Shown: positions 9,142 to 17,239 of the stretch, piece after piece
Numbering within the stretch: position 1 is the first letter of the stretch
Layout of the letters: the number at the start of each line of letters is the position of its first letter
Source of the DNA: Dehalococcoidia bacterium
GTDB lineage: Bacteria > Chloroflexota > Dehalococcoidia > Lucifugimonadales > SHYT01
NCBI GenBank assembly: GCA_009693045.1
Contig: SHXZ01000005.1
Location: 1 to 64,000, forward strand
Length of the DNA: 64,000 bases
Direction of reading: 5' to 3'
The notes under the pieces: generated by a model
Databases searched by the model: none
What the model saw: only the letters and a program-made list of their open reading frames with translations
Told to the model about the DNA's origin: nothing
Program-made: the position numbers and the translations under genes

Positions 9142-10608
9142 TCACTGATCTCCCGCTTTGGTAAACAAATAAGCTCTCACCGAAGCAGGCAATCGCCGCG
9201 GATCAATGCCCAAAATACGCATCAAATACCAAAGCCCGATTCCGCCAACCGCCGCAAGATACGCCGCAGCCCAAATCGTTCCGATGGTGAGCATGCAGGC
9301 ATAGAAGCCGGCAAGGAGGCCCAAGCCAATCACTGTTGGAACTTGCAGGCCGTGCCGGCCTAACAGCTTATCCGCAGACCAGTTGAGGAGAATCGCGAAA
9401 GCCCCCATAGCAATCGTCGTGCCAATCGCCACTCCGACGAGACCCACGCGCACCAACACCAGGTTAAGGGCCAGGGAGAGGATTGCGCAAGAGGCAGCGA
9501 TCGCCGCCGCTGTGCGATACCTACCGAGAGCCAGGTGTACAAAGCCAGCCAGCATGCCCGCGCCGTACAGATAACCTTCCACTAGCACAACAAAGTAGAC
9601 CTGCAGCGCAGGTTCGTAATCCGGCAAAAGTGTGCTGATGAGTGGGCGAAGGAGGAGTCCTACACTGCCAAAGACAAGCACCAACGTTAGGATGATGGCC
9701 ACTTGGGCCTTACCAGTCAGGAGACGAGCCTGCTCCATTTGGCGCTTGGCGACGAGTCCGGTCAAAAGAGGAAAGCAAACGCTAGCAACAGAAATGGGGA
9801 TGAGACTCAACGATAAGACCATGGAGCTGCCTAGCGAGTAATACCCGAGATCTCTGCTGCCCAGATAGCCAGCGATCACCCAGCGGTCTACCGTAAGCAA
9901 AGCCGACCCTGCAAGGCCCACAAGGGAGATGCTCAGCCCTGTTCGCATCATCTGCCAGACCGCTCGCCGGGGCAGTCTCCAGGTGACATACACCAGAGGG
10001 CTTTGCCTGGTGAGGAGGCGAATAATGACAAATCGCAAACCACTCGCAGCGGCAAGGCCGAAGAAGTAGCCTTCAGATCCAAATCGCCACGAGCCGAACA
10101 GCAACACACCCGCGGAGACGAGACTTATTGGAAACTGCGCCAACGATACCAAACGGAAGCGGCGAGTGGAGCGCAAGAGCGCCTGATCGGTAAACGCAAC
10201 GCCGTCTACTGCGTTCAAGAATGCGCCTGTCAACATGGCTAATCTGAGAAGGCCGTCCGTGAGAAAGATCGCGAGCGAAACAAGCGCAACGGACTCAATG
10301 GCCAAAGAGAAGAACAGTGCCGTATAAGCCGCTTTGGTGATGTTGTCGGCGGTCTTTGGGTCGCCACGCGCAAGGTGAAGAGGCACTTCCTTGCTAATGG
10401 CCTGGCGAAACAGCCCGTTATATGCGCTGAGATATCTGGAAAGGCCATCGACAAGGCTGTAAGAACCGAAAGCCTCAACTGCCACCAATCCTCTGGTCAC
10501 AAGGCTGGCGCCGGTGGACACCGCTGTGCTCCACAGAGTGCCCAGAGAGAACGCGGCTGTATCAAAGAGGGTTTTGCGAGTAGCGGTCGGCTTCCGTGTC
10601 TCAGACAT
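9142..10608 (-). CDS. Wzx-type polysaccharide flippase (MOP superfamily)
   Basis: The 488-residue protein has roughly 12-14 hydrophobic segments spaced through its length, as in Wzx and RfbX flippases, which move lipid-linked repeat units across the cytoplasmic membrane. Features of the family include the N-terminal helix with GTLWSTAVSTGASLVTRG and the glycine-rich YFFGLAAASGLRF region. It overlaps the end of the upstream capsule-type gene by eight bases, so it is co-translated with it. The presence of Wzx plus a Wzy-like gene at 826-2295 suggests Wzx/Wzy-dependent assembly rather than an ABC transporter; none is seen in the window. Confidence 0.85.
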   Translation of the reverse strand: MSETRKPTATRKTLFDTAAFSLGTLWSTAVSTGASLVTRGLVAVEAFGSYSLVDGLSRYLSAYNGLFRQAISKEVPLHLARGDPKTADNITKAAYTALFFSLAIESVALVSLAIFLTDGLLRLAMLTGAFLNAVDGVAFTDQALLRSTRRFRLVSLAQFPISLVSAGVLLFGSWRFGSEGYFFGLAAASGLRFVIIRLLTRQSPLVYVTWRLPRRAVWQMMRTGLSISLVGLAGSALLTVDRWVIAGYLGSRDLGYYSLGSSMVLSLSLIPISVASVCFPLLTGLVAKRQMEQARLLTGKAQVAIILTLVLVFGSVGLLLRPLISTLLPDYEPALQVYFVVLVEGYLYGAGMLAGFVHLALGRYRTAAAIAASCAILSLALNLVLVRVGLVGVAIGTTIAMGAFAILLNWSADKLLGRHGLQVPTVIGLGLLAGFYACMLTIGTIWAAAYLAAVGGIGLWYLMRILGIDPRRLPASVRAYLFTKAGDQ

Positions 10609-12316
10609 TGAGAACGACGGGCTCGTCGTTGAGGATGCAGCGGATAATGAGGTCCAGGGTCGCGTCCCTTCCAGGCAGCAGCTGCTCCAGGCTTTGGATA
10701 TTGATGTCCTTCAAGTCCGACCAGTTCTGGCTTGTGATGAACGGGAAGGGCGCCAGGCGCCGGAAGTAGTAGTGGTAGGCATACGTCCGTGCCCGTTGGC
10801 GGAGGGTTTCCTCCATCGGGCGGATGGTGTCAAGGCTCCTGAGCAGCCCGGTGTACTCCGCTTGCGACCGGATGTCCCACGTGAAGCCCTTTGCCCGATA
10901 GAAGCACTCGGATGCCACAAGCACCGGGACACCCCGGCAGACCAGCTCAAGGCCGAACTGGGAGCCATACACCGCCGCAGCGCGCAGCAGCCTTGCGACG
11001 GCGTAGCTGTTCACCTTGCTCTCTGCCGGGATCAGCGCCACGTTGGGTGGCAGCGTCGGAAAGGCGCGCCTAATCACGGTGTCTGTCCGCTGGCTCGTGA
11101 AGGAGATCGCCTCGCCCGGGTGGGCGCGGACGACCGCCTGGAACTGCGGGTGGTCCGCAAAGAACCGCACCGTCTCTTCCAACCAGTGGAACATGTCCTG
11201 GAAGGCGCCATCTCTGAAGTTGAGGTCGGCGTCCCAGGCCACGTTGGGAAACACGCCGAGCGTTGGTTTGGTCGGGTCCAGGCCAAGCTGGTCCAGCGTC
11301 AGCGGCCGGTTCGGGTCCAGACCTTCAAAGAGAACGCGGCGGTCGCGCTTGCCGTCCCAACGGTTGTTCAGATATTCATCCAGCCGCTGCGAGCGTTCCG
11401 GCGTCAGTTGAAGGGATTCCCACACTCCGAGCGGCTCAGCAACGGCGGCCTCAAACCAGTTCCCCCGGCTCACGCGGATGGTGCCTGTACGGTATCCGTT
11501 GCCCCAAACGGTCACAGGCACGCCGCGCTGTTGCGCCACCTGCTTGATGACACCCCACAGGAGGTAGATCCCATGAGAGGTCAGCACCGCCCGCGGGTGC
11601 TCTCGCTCCAATACCCGGTCGCTTGCCAAGCGAAGCATGAGCGCCGCGGCCGCGGTATTGCGCAACAGGAGCAAGGTCTGGGGCGTTTCTGGCCATTGGA
11701 GCGCGCGGTAAAACTGGTTAAGAGAGGCCCGGATTTCTCCGCCGAGCTTGATCCCTGCGTCCGTCAGCGCCAAGGCTTCTTCAGCAGCCATCTGGCGAGT
11801 CCGCTGCATGATCTCAGCCTTCTCCGATGGGGTGACCAGGGTGCTCAACAGCACGACTGGGAGGTCAAACGCCTTGAAAAACTTTGCTGCTTTGAAATGG
11901 CACTGGTCACAGATCTGGGCATCGGTGCGCTGATTGAACCGACCGCCTGGGTACGCGAATTGTGTCCGTTGCTCGCATGCCGGCAGGAACTCGTCACAAA
12001 GCACAACTCGTACCGGTACGCCTCGGAGCTGCAGCGCGTGCGCCAGGATAGCCTCGGTAGTGTTGACTTGAGGACCTCCACGCATCGTCCAGACGATGAC
12101 AGGCTGACCGGAACGGGCCGCCCAAGCCCGCTGCACCGCTGGGGAGGATTTGCTCTTGGATAGCAGCGCCAGGATTTGCTCCAGCGGGTGTCGGATCGGG
12201 TCTTGTTGTCCACGGACCCGGTTCACGAGTTCACGAACGGCCTGTTGCCCGCGGGCGTCTAGGCCCAGGTCCGGCAGTGTGTTATGCCAGAGTCTGTGAA
12301 GCAGCCTGGACTTCAT
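10601..12316 (-). CDS. Capsule-synthesis-like glycosyltransferase (KpsS/KpsC-like fold)
   Basis: The 571-residue protein has no clear membrane segment. The strongest family signal is near the C-terminus: AVYGSQFGLELVCRGVPVLV followed by CFYRAKGFTWD. That matches the nucleotide-binding half of capsule polysaccharide synthesis proteins (KpsC/KpsS-like and related GT-B enzymes). VVRAHPGEAIS earlier is also typical of GT-B fold transferases. A CDQCHFKAAKFF segment in the first third, with two cysteines, is an oddity. The start was set at the ATG whose bases overlap the TGA of the GNAT gene (ATGA), removing 39 implausible upstream codons. Acceptor and donor are unknown; transfer of the nonulosonic acid is one possibility. 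Confidence 0.65.
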   Translation of the reverse strand: MKSRLLHRLWHNTLPDLGLDARGQQAVRELVNRVRGQQDPIRHPLEQILALLSKSKSSPAVQRAWAARSGQPVIVWTMRGGPQVNTTEAILAHALQLRGVPVRVVLCDEFLPACEQRTQFAYPGGRFNQRTDAQICDQCHFKAAKFFKAFDLPVVLLSTLVTPSEKAEIMQRTRQMAAEEALALTDAGIKLGGEIRASLNQFYRALQWPETPQTLLLLRNTAAAALMLRLASDRVLEREHPRAVLTSHGIYLLWGVIKQVAQQRGVPVTVWGNGYRTGTIRVSRGNWFEAAVAEPLGVWESLQLTPERSQRLDEYLNNRWDGKRDRRVLFEGLDPNRPLTLDQLGLDPTKPTLGVFPNVAWDADLNFRDGAFQDMFHWLEETVRFFADHPQFQAVVRAHPGEAISFTSQRTDTVIRRAFPTLPPNVALIPAESKVNSYAVARLLRAAAVYGSQFGLELVCRGVPVLVASECFYRAKGFTWDIRSQAEYTGLLRSLDTIRPMEETLRQRARTYAYHYYFRRLAPFPFITSQNWSDLKDINIQSLEQLLPGRDATLDLIIRCILNDEPVVLNV

Positions 12317-12921
12317 GAGGCAGTTTCCGGTCGGGACCCTCCAAGCAGGGCGCCGTAAAACCCGGAGTCGCGCAGGCCATAGAACTCGTCCCGGAGCAGG
12401 CCATACTCCACGATGTCCATGTACCGGCCCCACTTATACACCGCCTGCCTGCGCAGGCCCTCGCGCTTGAAGCCCATCTTCACTGCCGCCTTCTCCACGC
12501 CGATGTTCTCTATGTTCGTCCCAAAGTAAATGCGCTGCAGATTGAGCCGGTCAAAGCCGTACTCCACCAGCAACACGCCTGCCGTCGTAAAGACGCCCTT
12601 GCCCCAGTAGTCCTTTTCGCCGATCAGGGCGGCAAATTCGGCGTTGCGGTCCACCCAGTTGATGTGTTGCAGGCTGATGTTGCCGATGTGGCGGTGCTGG
12701 TCTGCCGCGATGATCGCCAGCACCACCGCGGAAGTCGTGTCCTGAGTAGATGCGAAGTAGTCACGCATCTTTTTCCAGGTGTTGGGGAACACCGCGTGGG
12801 AATTCCAGCGGTTCACCTCCGGGTCATTGAGCCACTGGAGGTAGGTCTCGGTCAAGTCCGCTTCTTCCAGCGGGCGGAGGTAGACCTGGGGAGCTTGAAG
12901 GAATACGCGGCGAGTGCTCAT
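12313..12921 (-). CDS. GNAT acetyltransferase, RimJ/PseH-like
   Basis: The protein begins VYLRPLEEADLTETYLQWLND, as in RimJ/RimL and PseH-type N-acetyltransferases, and has the acetyl-CoA loop in IGEKDYWGKGVFTTAG, followed by RIYFGTNIENIGVEKAAVKMGF. In pseudaminate pathways PseH uses this fold to acetylate the 4-amino group of the altrosamine intermediate; the neighbourhood makes that role attractive. GGAGG five bases before the ATG of MSTRRVF decides the start. That start lies about 98 bases inside the upstream gene, an unusually long overlap, while its own stop overlaps the next gene by four bases. Confidence 0.8.
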   Translation of the reverse strand: MSTRRVFLQAPQVYLRPLEEADLTETYLQWLNDPEVNRWNSHAVFPNTWKKMRDYFASTQDTTSAVVLAIIAADQHRHIGNISLQHINWVDRNAEFAALIGEKDYWGKGVFTTAGVLLVEYGFDRLNLQRIYFGTNIENIGVEKAAVKMGFKREGLRRQAVYKWGRYMDIVEYGLLRDEFYGLRDSGFYGALLGGSRPETAS

Positions 12922-14098
12922 CATGTCCTCCAATCAAGATGGGGCTGACTCCCAGCAGGCGGTACACCTCGCCGACCACACGCCCGGTGGCCTCACCTGG
13001 CGGTTGCCACCACGTTGGAGGCGCCGGCGTCCTCCATGCGCCGCCCAGCGCGTTCTTTAGCTGAGCGCGCAGCCCGTCTACGGTGTCTGCCCGCGGCAAG
13101 ACCCCTGCCCTGGTGAGGACCAGCGGGTCCTCCAGCCGCAGTCCAGGCTGGTAGCTGATGGTCGGCTTGCCCATCAGGTACGACTCCACGAGCAGAATAC
13201 TGGACATCCCAACGACGACGTCCGCGGCGTGCAGCAGAGCTTGCGGACTCGTCTGAGGGTCCGTGATGGAGGCCCCCTTGGTTGAGGCCAGGTACCGCTG
13301 CATCTCCCCGGCGGCCTCCTTGGGATGGGGCTTCACCAGGAGGACGAAGGGGGCGGAGTGTTCCTGCGGCAGAGCCCCGATTACCTGAGCGAGGTCACGC
13401 AACACGGTTTGCTCGTCGTAGCCGAGGTACGCGGGTGAGGACGGGTCGCTTCCGTAGAGGGCGGAAATGGGCTGCGAGAAGAAGGCCACGACTTTGGCGC
13501 CAGCGGCGACTCCGAGCTGACGGCGTGCCTCGGCACGGCGGCGTGTCTCCTCATCTGAACCAGCGGAGCCGGCCAAGAGGTCAAGGGCGGGCTGGCCGGT
13601 GACCACGAGCCGCTCCTTGGGAAAGCCAAGCGCGAGCATCTCCCGGCGCGCCCAATCATCCATGATGGCGATGCGATCTGGAAGGAATTCCATCCGCTGC
13701 TCAGGACCTGGGCCTCGGAATCGCTCCGCATAGTTAGCCCACGCGTCCAGCACCGCGACCGCCGGGACGCCCTGAGAAAAGCCCCAGCGGGTGAGCGCTT
13801 TTTCTATGGACGGCCCCCACGAGGTGCCAAGCAGCAGGCCGTCCGCAGGGAAGGCGTCCAAGAGGAGCTGAGCGGCGGCATCCATCGCCTCCCACGTGGC
13901 CGGCAGGTGCTCCAGGTCCGCAGGGAGCGTAAGGGGGGGCAGCTCCCAGGAACGGAAAGCGGCGGCAGCCCAGCGCACGCCTGCTACCCTGAGTTCAACA
14001 CGACCCTCCTCTAGCAGTCGGCGGGCGACGGGCGCAATGGCGTTGGCGCCGCCCGGGTCCTGGGCAGCGACGAGGAGCCGCGGCAGTGGACGGTTCAT
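12824..14098 (-). CDS. GT-B-fold glycan protein (2-epimerase/glycerophosphotransferase-like)
   Basis: The 424-residue soluble protein begins LLVAAQDPGGANAIAPVARR, contains VLDAWANYAERF and LVVTGQPALDLLAG, and ends its core with VVGMSSILLVESYLMGKPT. Such GT-B-like segments occur in UDP-GlcNAc 2-epimerases, CDP-glycerol glycerophosphotransferases and related surface-glycan enzymes; a closer assignment is not possible by eye. The last 33 or so codons overlap the beginning of the GNAT gene in another frame and read as a proline-rich, low-complexity tail. Either the tail is real and the genes overlap, or the true stop was lost by mutation or sequence error near 12935. Confidence 0.6.
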   Translation of the reverse strand: MNRPLPRLLVAAQDPGGANAIAPVARRLLEEGRVELRVAGVRWAAAAFRSWELPPLTLPADLEHLPATWEAMDAAAQLLLDAFPADGLLLGTSWGPSIEKALTRWGFSQGVPAVAVLDAWANYAERFRGPGPEQRMEFLPDRIAIMDDWARREMLALGFPKERLVVTGQPALDLLAGSAGSDEETRRRAEARRQLGVAAGAKVVAFFSQPISALYGSDPSSPAYLGYDEQTVLRDLAQVIGALPQEHSAPFVLLVKPHPKEAAGEMQRYLASTKGASITDPQTSPQALLHAADVVVGMSSILLVESYLMGKPTISYQPGLRLEDPLVLTRAGVLPRADTVDGLRAQLKNALGGAWRTPAPPTWWQPPGEATGRVVGEVYRLLGVSPILIGGHDEHSPRIPSSSPGLPPPAGRSGLDRDLPPVAQ

Positions 14099-14110
14099 GC
14101 GGACAGCATC

Positions 14111-15388
14111 CTAGACCAGCTCGTCCCGGTTTTCTACGACTTTGATGACGGCGCGCGCCACGTCCTCCACGTCTCTTTCAGACATTCCGGCGTGAATGGC
14201 GTTCGTGAAAACCAAGTCACTCTCGTAGAGCCGCTCCGTCACAGGGCAGATGCCCTTCGCGTAGCTTACCTTACTGCCTCGCGCGTGCTCGCAGGAGAAT
14301 GGACAACCCGCATTTCCCCACGCGATCTTCCGCTGGTAGAGAGGCTCCAGGTAGAGGGGCTTGACGTAGCCGCCAACCATCGGGACGCCCTCTGCCTGGA
14401 CGGCTTGAACGAAGCGCTGGCGCGAAACGCCGAGCTGGGCAGCATTGAGTTTCAGGGCGTACAGATAATAGACGTGCCTAACTCCTGGGGTGACGAAGGG
14501 CGGAGTAATGCCCGGCACTTCGGCGAGGAGGTCGGTCAAGCGTTTGGCCAAGGTTACGCGCCGGGACACGAGACCTTCCAACTTCCTCATTTGTTCAACC
14601 CCAATTGCGGCCTCAATCTCGGTCATGCGGTAGTTCCAGCCCACGGTGTTGGCGATGTCTTGAACACCTTTGGAGCCAACCACAACCTCGCCGTGGTTGC
14701 GAATGAGCGCGAGGCGGAGGGCCAAGGTGTCGTCATTGGTAACGCAGATCCCGCCTTCGCCGGTGTTGATGTGTTTGTGGTAGTTGAGACTGAAGATGCC
14801 GATGTCCCCGATCGTCCCGACGGGCCTGCCTCGGTACATAGCCCCAGGCGCCTGGGCGGCGTCCTCCACGACTTTCAGGTTGTGCTCGCGAGCGATAGCC
14901 ATGATGGCGTCCATGTCCGCGGGCTGGCCGAAGAGGTGGACCACGACGATGGCACGGGTACGGGGCGTGATGGCCCTGCGGACCGCCTCAGGGTCCAGGT
15001 TGAAGGTGTCTGGGTCCACGTCGGCGAAAACGGGGATGGCGTGGTAGACGAGCGCACAGGTCGCCGAGGCGGTCATGGTATAGGGGGTGCAGATGACTTC
15101 GTCTCCTGGAGCGATGCCCAAAGCACCGATAGCGGCGTTGAGGCCCGACGTGGCGGAGTTGACGGCTACGGCGTGGCGGACGCCCAGGTAGTCGCTCCAC
15201 GCCTTCTCAAACTCCCGGACTTTGGGGCCACCGTAGAAGTTGGGGGTGTCTTCGCCTTGGAACTGGGAGAGGACGCCGCGGTCCATGACCTCCATTACGG
15301 CGCGCTTCTCCTCAGCGCCGATGGTCTGGTAGGCCGGAAAGGGCTGCGTGCGGATGGGGTTGCCGCCACGGATCGCTAGCTTGGCCAT
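14111..15388 (-). CDS. DegT/DnrJ/EryC1 PLP-dependent sugar aminotransferase
   Basis: The protein has 425 residues. The N-terminus KLAIRGGNPIRTQPFP is typical of the AHBA-synthase/StsC side of the family. The PLP-binding lysine is in SLNYHKHINTGEGG, the cofactor aspartate in VVEDAAQAPGA, and substrate loops in VNSATSGLNAA. It transfers an amino group from glutamate or glutamine to a keto sugar nucleotide. It is the only such enzyme in the locus, so it is the candidate for C4 amination after PseB, or for a C3 amination with the neighbouring Gfo/Idh oxidoreductase. Its first 13 bases overlap the end of that oxidoreductase, which argues for a joint step. Confidence 0.9.
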   Translation of the reverse strand: MAKLAIRGGNPIRTQPFPAYQTIGAEEKRAVMEVMDRGVLSQFQGEDTPNFYGGPKVREFEKAWSDYLGVRHAVAVNSATSGLNAAIGALGIAPGDEVICTPYTMTASATCALVYHAIPVFADVDPDTFNLDPEAVRRAITPRTRAIVVVHLFGQPADMDAIMAIAREHNLKVVEDAAQAPGAMYRGRPVGTIGDIGIFSLNYHKHINTGEGGICVTNDDTLALRLALIRNHGEVVVGSKGVQDIANTVGWNYRMTEIEAAIGVEQMRKLEGLVSRRVTLAKRLTDLLAEVPGITPPFVTPGVRHVYYLYALKLNAAQLGVSRQRFVQAVQAEGVPMVGGYVKPLYLEPLYQRKIAWGNAGCPFSCEHARGSKVSYAKGICPVTERLYESDLVFTNAIHAGMSERDVEDVARAVIKVVENRDELV

Positions 15389-16431
15389 GCTATCCCCTTT
15401 TGCGTAACACCGCCTCCCGTTGGCGGGTGAGGCCTGGTGGCCGCGGTGTGAGCGATTTCCTGGGCTAGCTCAAGTGCCCGAACGGCATCGGCAGCGGTGC
15501 AGGCAGGACGGGCGCCGGTCCGCAAGGCGCGGACGGTATCCTCCACCGGATGCAGCAGAGGGTCACGAAGGCCCTCCGAAGGCTCAAAAGGCGCACGCAC
15601 AAGCTGCCGGTACCCGGGGTAGTATCTGCTGTCCCCCATGACGTAAAACTCCAAAACATGTCCCTCATCCACGAGGCGCACTCTACCGTGTGAGCCTATC
15701 ACATCAATTTCAAAGACGGCAAACGCCTCCGCCGAACAGCCGTGCACAAAACCAGTGAAGCCACCGGCGAACGTCAGCACCGCGTCCGGCGTGCTGTCTC
15801 CTGATGGGTCGGGCCTAGGGTTCAGCCCCTCGGCACGGACGATCTCCCCGCAGAGGAATCGGAGTGTATCCAGGAGGTGGGTCCCATTGTGGACGATGCC
15901 CTTGGTGTACCACGCGGAGACGTGGCGGACCTGGCCGATCTCACCCGCCTGGATGGCTTCCCGCACGCGGCGGTGCATTGGATCGTAGCGCCGCTGATAG
16001 TTGACGGCGAGCACGATGCCCCGCGCTTCCGCCTGGGCGGCAAGGGATGAGGCCTCCTGGTGCGTCATCCCCAGCGGCTTTTCGCAGAGCACCGCAGGGA
16101 TACCCGCGTCAATCGCCAGACGAAGGACCTCCGCGTGGGTGGCGTCCGGGGTGCAAATGCTTACCATGTCCAAGTGCTCCGTGCGGAAAAGCGTGGCGGG
16201 GTCGCGGTAAAGTTGCTTTACGTTCCAGAGGTTTCCTGCCCGCTCCAACGCATCTTGATTGGCGTCCGCGAAGGCTACCAACTGGGTGTCTTCGCAAGCC
16301 CTGTAGGCTTCCGCGTGGGACAGGACTCCGGGCATCTTCTTGTTTTCGCTGCGCCGGCTTCCGATGTTGCCGCAGCCTATCACGGCGGCTCGGAGGCGCG
16401 AGGGCAGCCTATGCTTGGCACTCACTGCCAT
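15376..16431 (-). CDS. Gfo/Idh/MocA-family sugar oxidoreductase
   Basis: The NAD(P)-binding Rossmann motif AAVIGCGNIGSRR opens the protein, the conserved CEKPLGMT marks the substrate side of the cofactor, and IVHNGTHLLDTLRF holds the catalytic histidine region. The 351-residue length is usual. Family members oxidise sugar hydroxyls, for example C3 of UDP-GlcNAc uronates (WbpB) or UDP-glucose in kanosamine pathways. Tight coupling to the DegT aminotransferase (13-base overlap) and to the cytidylyltransferase upstream (one base between them) suggests a three-gene unit making an amino sugar. Product unknown. Confidence 0.85.
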   Translation of the reverse strand: MAVSAKHRLPSRLRAAVIGCGNIGSRRSENKKMPGVLSHAEAYRACEDTQLVAFADANQDALERAGNLWNVKQLYRDPATLFRTEHLDMVSICTPDATHAEVLRLAIDAGIPAVLCEKPLGMTHQEASSLAAQAEARGIVLAVNYQRRYDPMHRRVREAIQAGEIGQVRHVSAWYTKGIVHNGTHLLDTLRFLCGEIVRAEGLNPRPDPSGDSTPDAVLTFAGGFTGFVHGCSAEAFAVFEIDVIGSHGRVRLVDEGHVLEFYVMGDSRYYPGYRQLVRAPFEPSEGLRDPLLHPVEDTVRALRTGARPACTAADAVRALELAQEIAHTAATRPHPPTGGGVTQKGIAWPS

Positions 16432-16432
16432 A

Positions 16433-17167
16433 TTATCGGGCGGCTCGCTGCTGGATGTGGCGGTTCATGTTGAGCAGCTCCGGTCTGAGCTCGAGCAGCG
16501 CGAGGATATCGTCCAGACCGAAGGCCGGGTTCCGTGGGTACAGACTTTCGAAGACCGCCTTGACGACCTTAAAATCCTCACTTGTATCTACGGTCAGGCG
16601 AGTGCCGTGCCACTTCGGCGGTAGGCGGCTCTCCAGGTTCATCACCTTATACCTCTCTGGGTGCTCGTAGATATAGAGCGAGACGTGCTCGCGGTCGGCG
16701 GGGTCATTGGTGATCGAGGCGACCTCTGCCAGGGTCTTCGTCGGGAACGCCCGCACATCCAGGCCCCGCGGGTAGGTAAGCTTGAGGTTGTTGGCGACGT
16801 AATCGTAGCCGGTCTCCAACGCTTTCTGTACGACCATGTCCACCAGGATGGGATCAAGCAAGGGACAGTCCGCCGTGACCTCTACGATGAGGTCTGAGCC
16901 GTACTTCTGGTTGGCCTTCAAGACTCGGTCCAGCAAATCGTCGTTGCTGCCCCGAAAGCACTTCACACCCATAAACTCGGCCATCTCTTGGATGACCCAG
17001 TCCTCAGGCCGGTCGGTCGTGGCAACAATGATCTCATTGACCAGCTTGGCCAGCTTCATGCGCTCTATGAGCAAGGCCAGCATTGGGCGACCCATGATGG
17101 GGGCCATGGTCTTGCCGGGGAGACGAGACGAGGCCATGCGGCCTTCTATGCTAACCGCTACCTTCAT
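16433..17167 (-). CDS. SpsF-type cytidylyltransferase, copy 2
   Basis: The 244-residue protein belongs to the acylneuraminate/Kdo cytidylyltransferase superfamily, SpsF branch. The nucleotide-binding start is VAVSIEGRMASSRLPGKTM, with LIVEVTADCPLLDP holding the metal-binding aspartate and NDPADREHVSLYIYEHPE in the C-terminal part. These enzymes activate acidic sugars with CTP. It shares its layout with the protein at 21992-22753 but differs through most of its length, so two different sugars may be activated, or one copy may serve another polymer. It lies directly before the Gfo/Idh and DegT genes in transcription order. Confidence 0.8.
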   Translation of the reverse strand: MKVAVSIEGRMASSRLPGKTMAPIMGRPMLALLIERMKLAKLVNEIIVATTDRPEDWVIQEMAEFMGVKCFRGSNDDLLDRVLKANQKYGSDLIVEVTADCPLLDPILVDMVVQKALETGYDYVANNLKLTYPRGLDVRAFPTKTLAEVASITNDPADREHVSLYIYEHPERYKVMNLESRLPPKWHGTRLTVDTSEDFKVVKAVFESLYPRNPAFGLDDILALLELRPELLNMNRHIQQRAAR

Positions 17168-17239
17168 CTCCAGGTATCCCGGCCTTTATTTTTTTGCAAT
17201 TTCTTCATGTTACGGTGGTACCATTTTCTCTCGGGGTTG

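Noticed and set aside
10514-12163. A 549-codon plus-strand frame
   Set aside because: It is the mirror of the capsule-type gene on the minus strand; high GC keeps the opposite frame open. It has no motifs or ribosome site.
14192-15379. A 395-codon plus-strand frame
   Set aside because: It lies wholly opposite the DegT aminotransferase, which carries all the family motifs.
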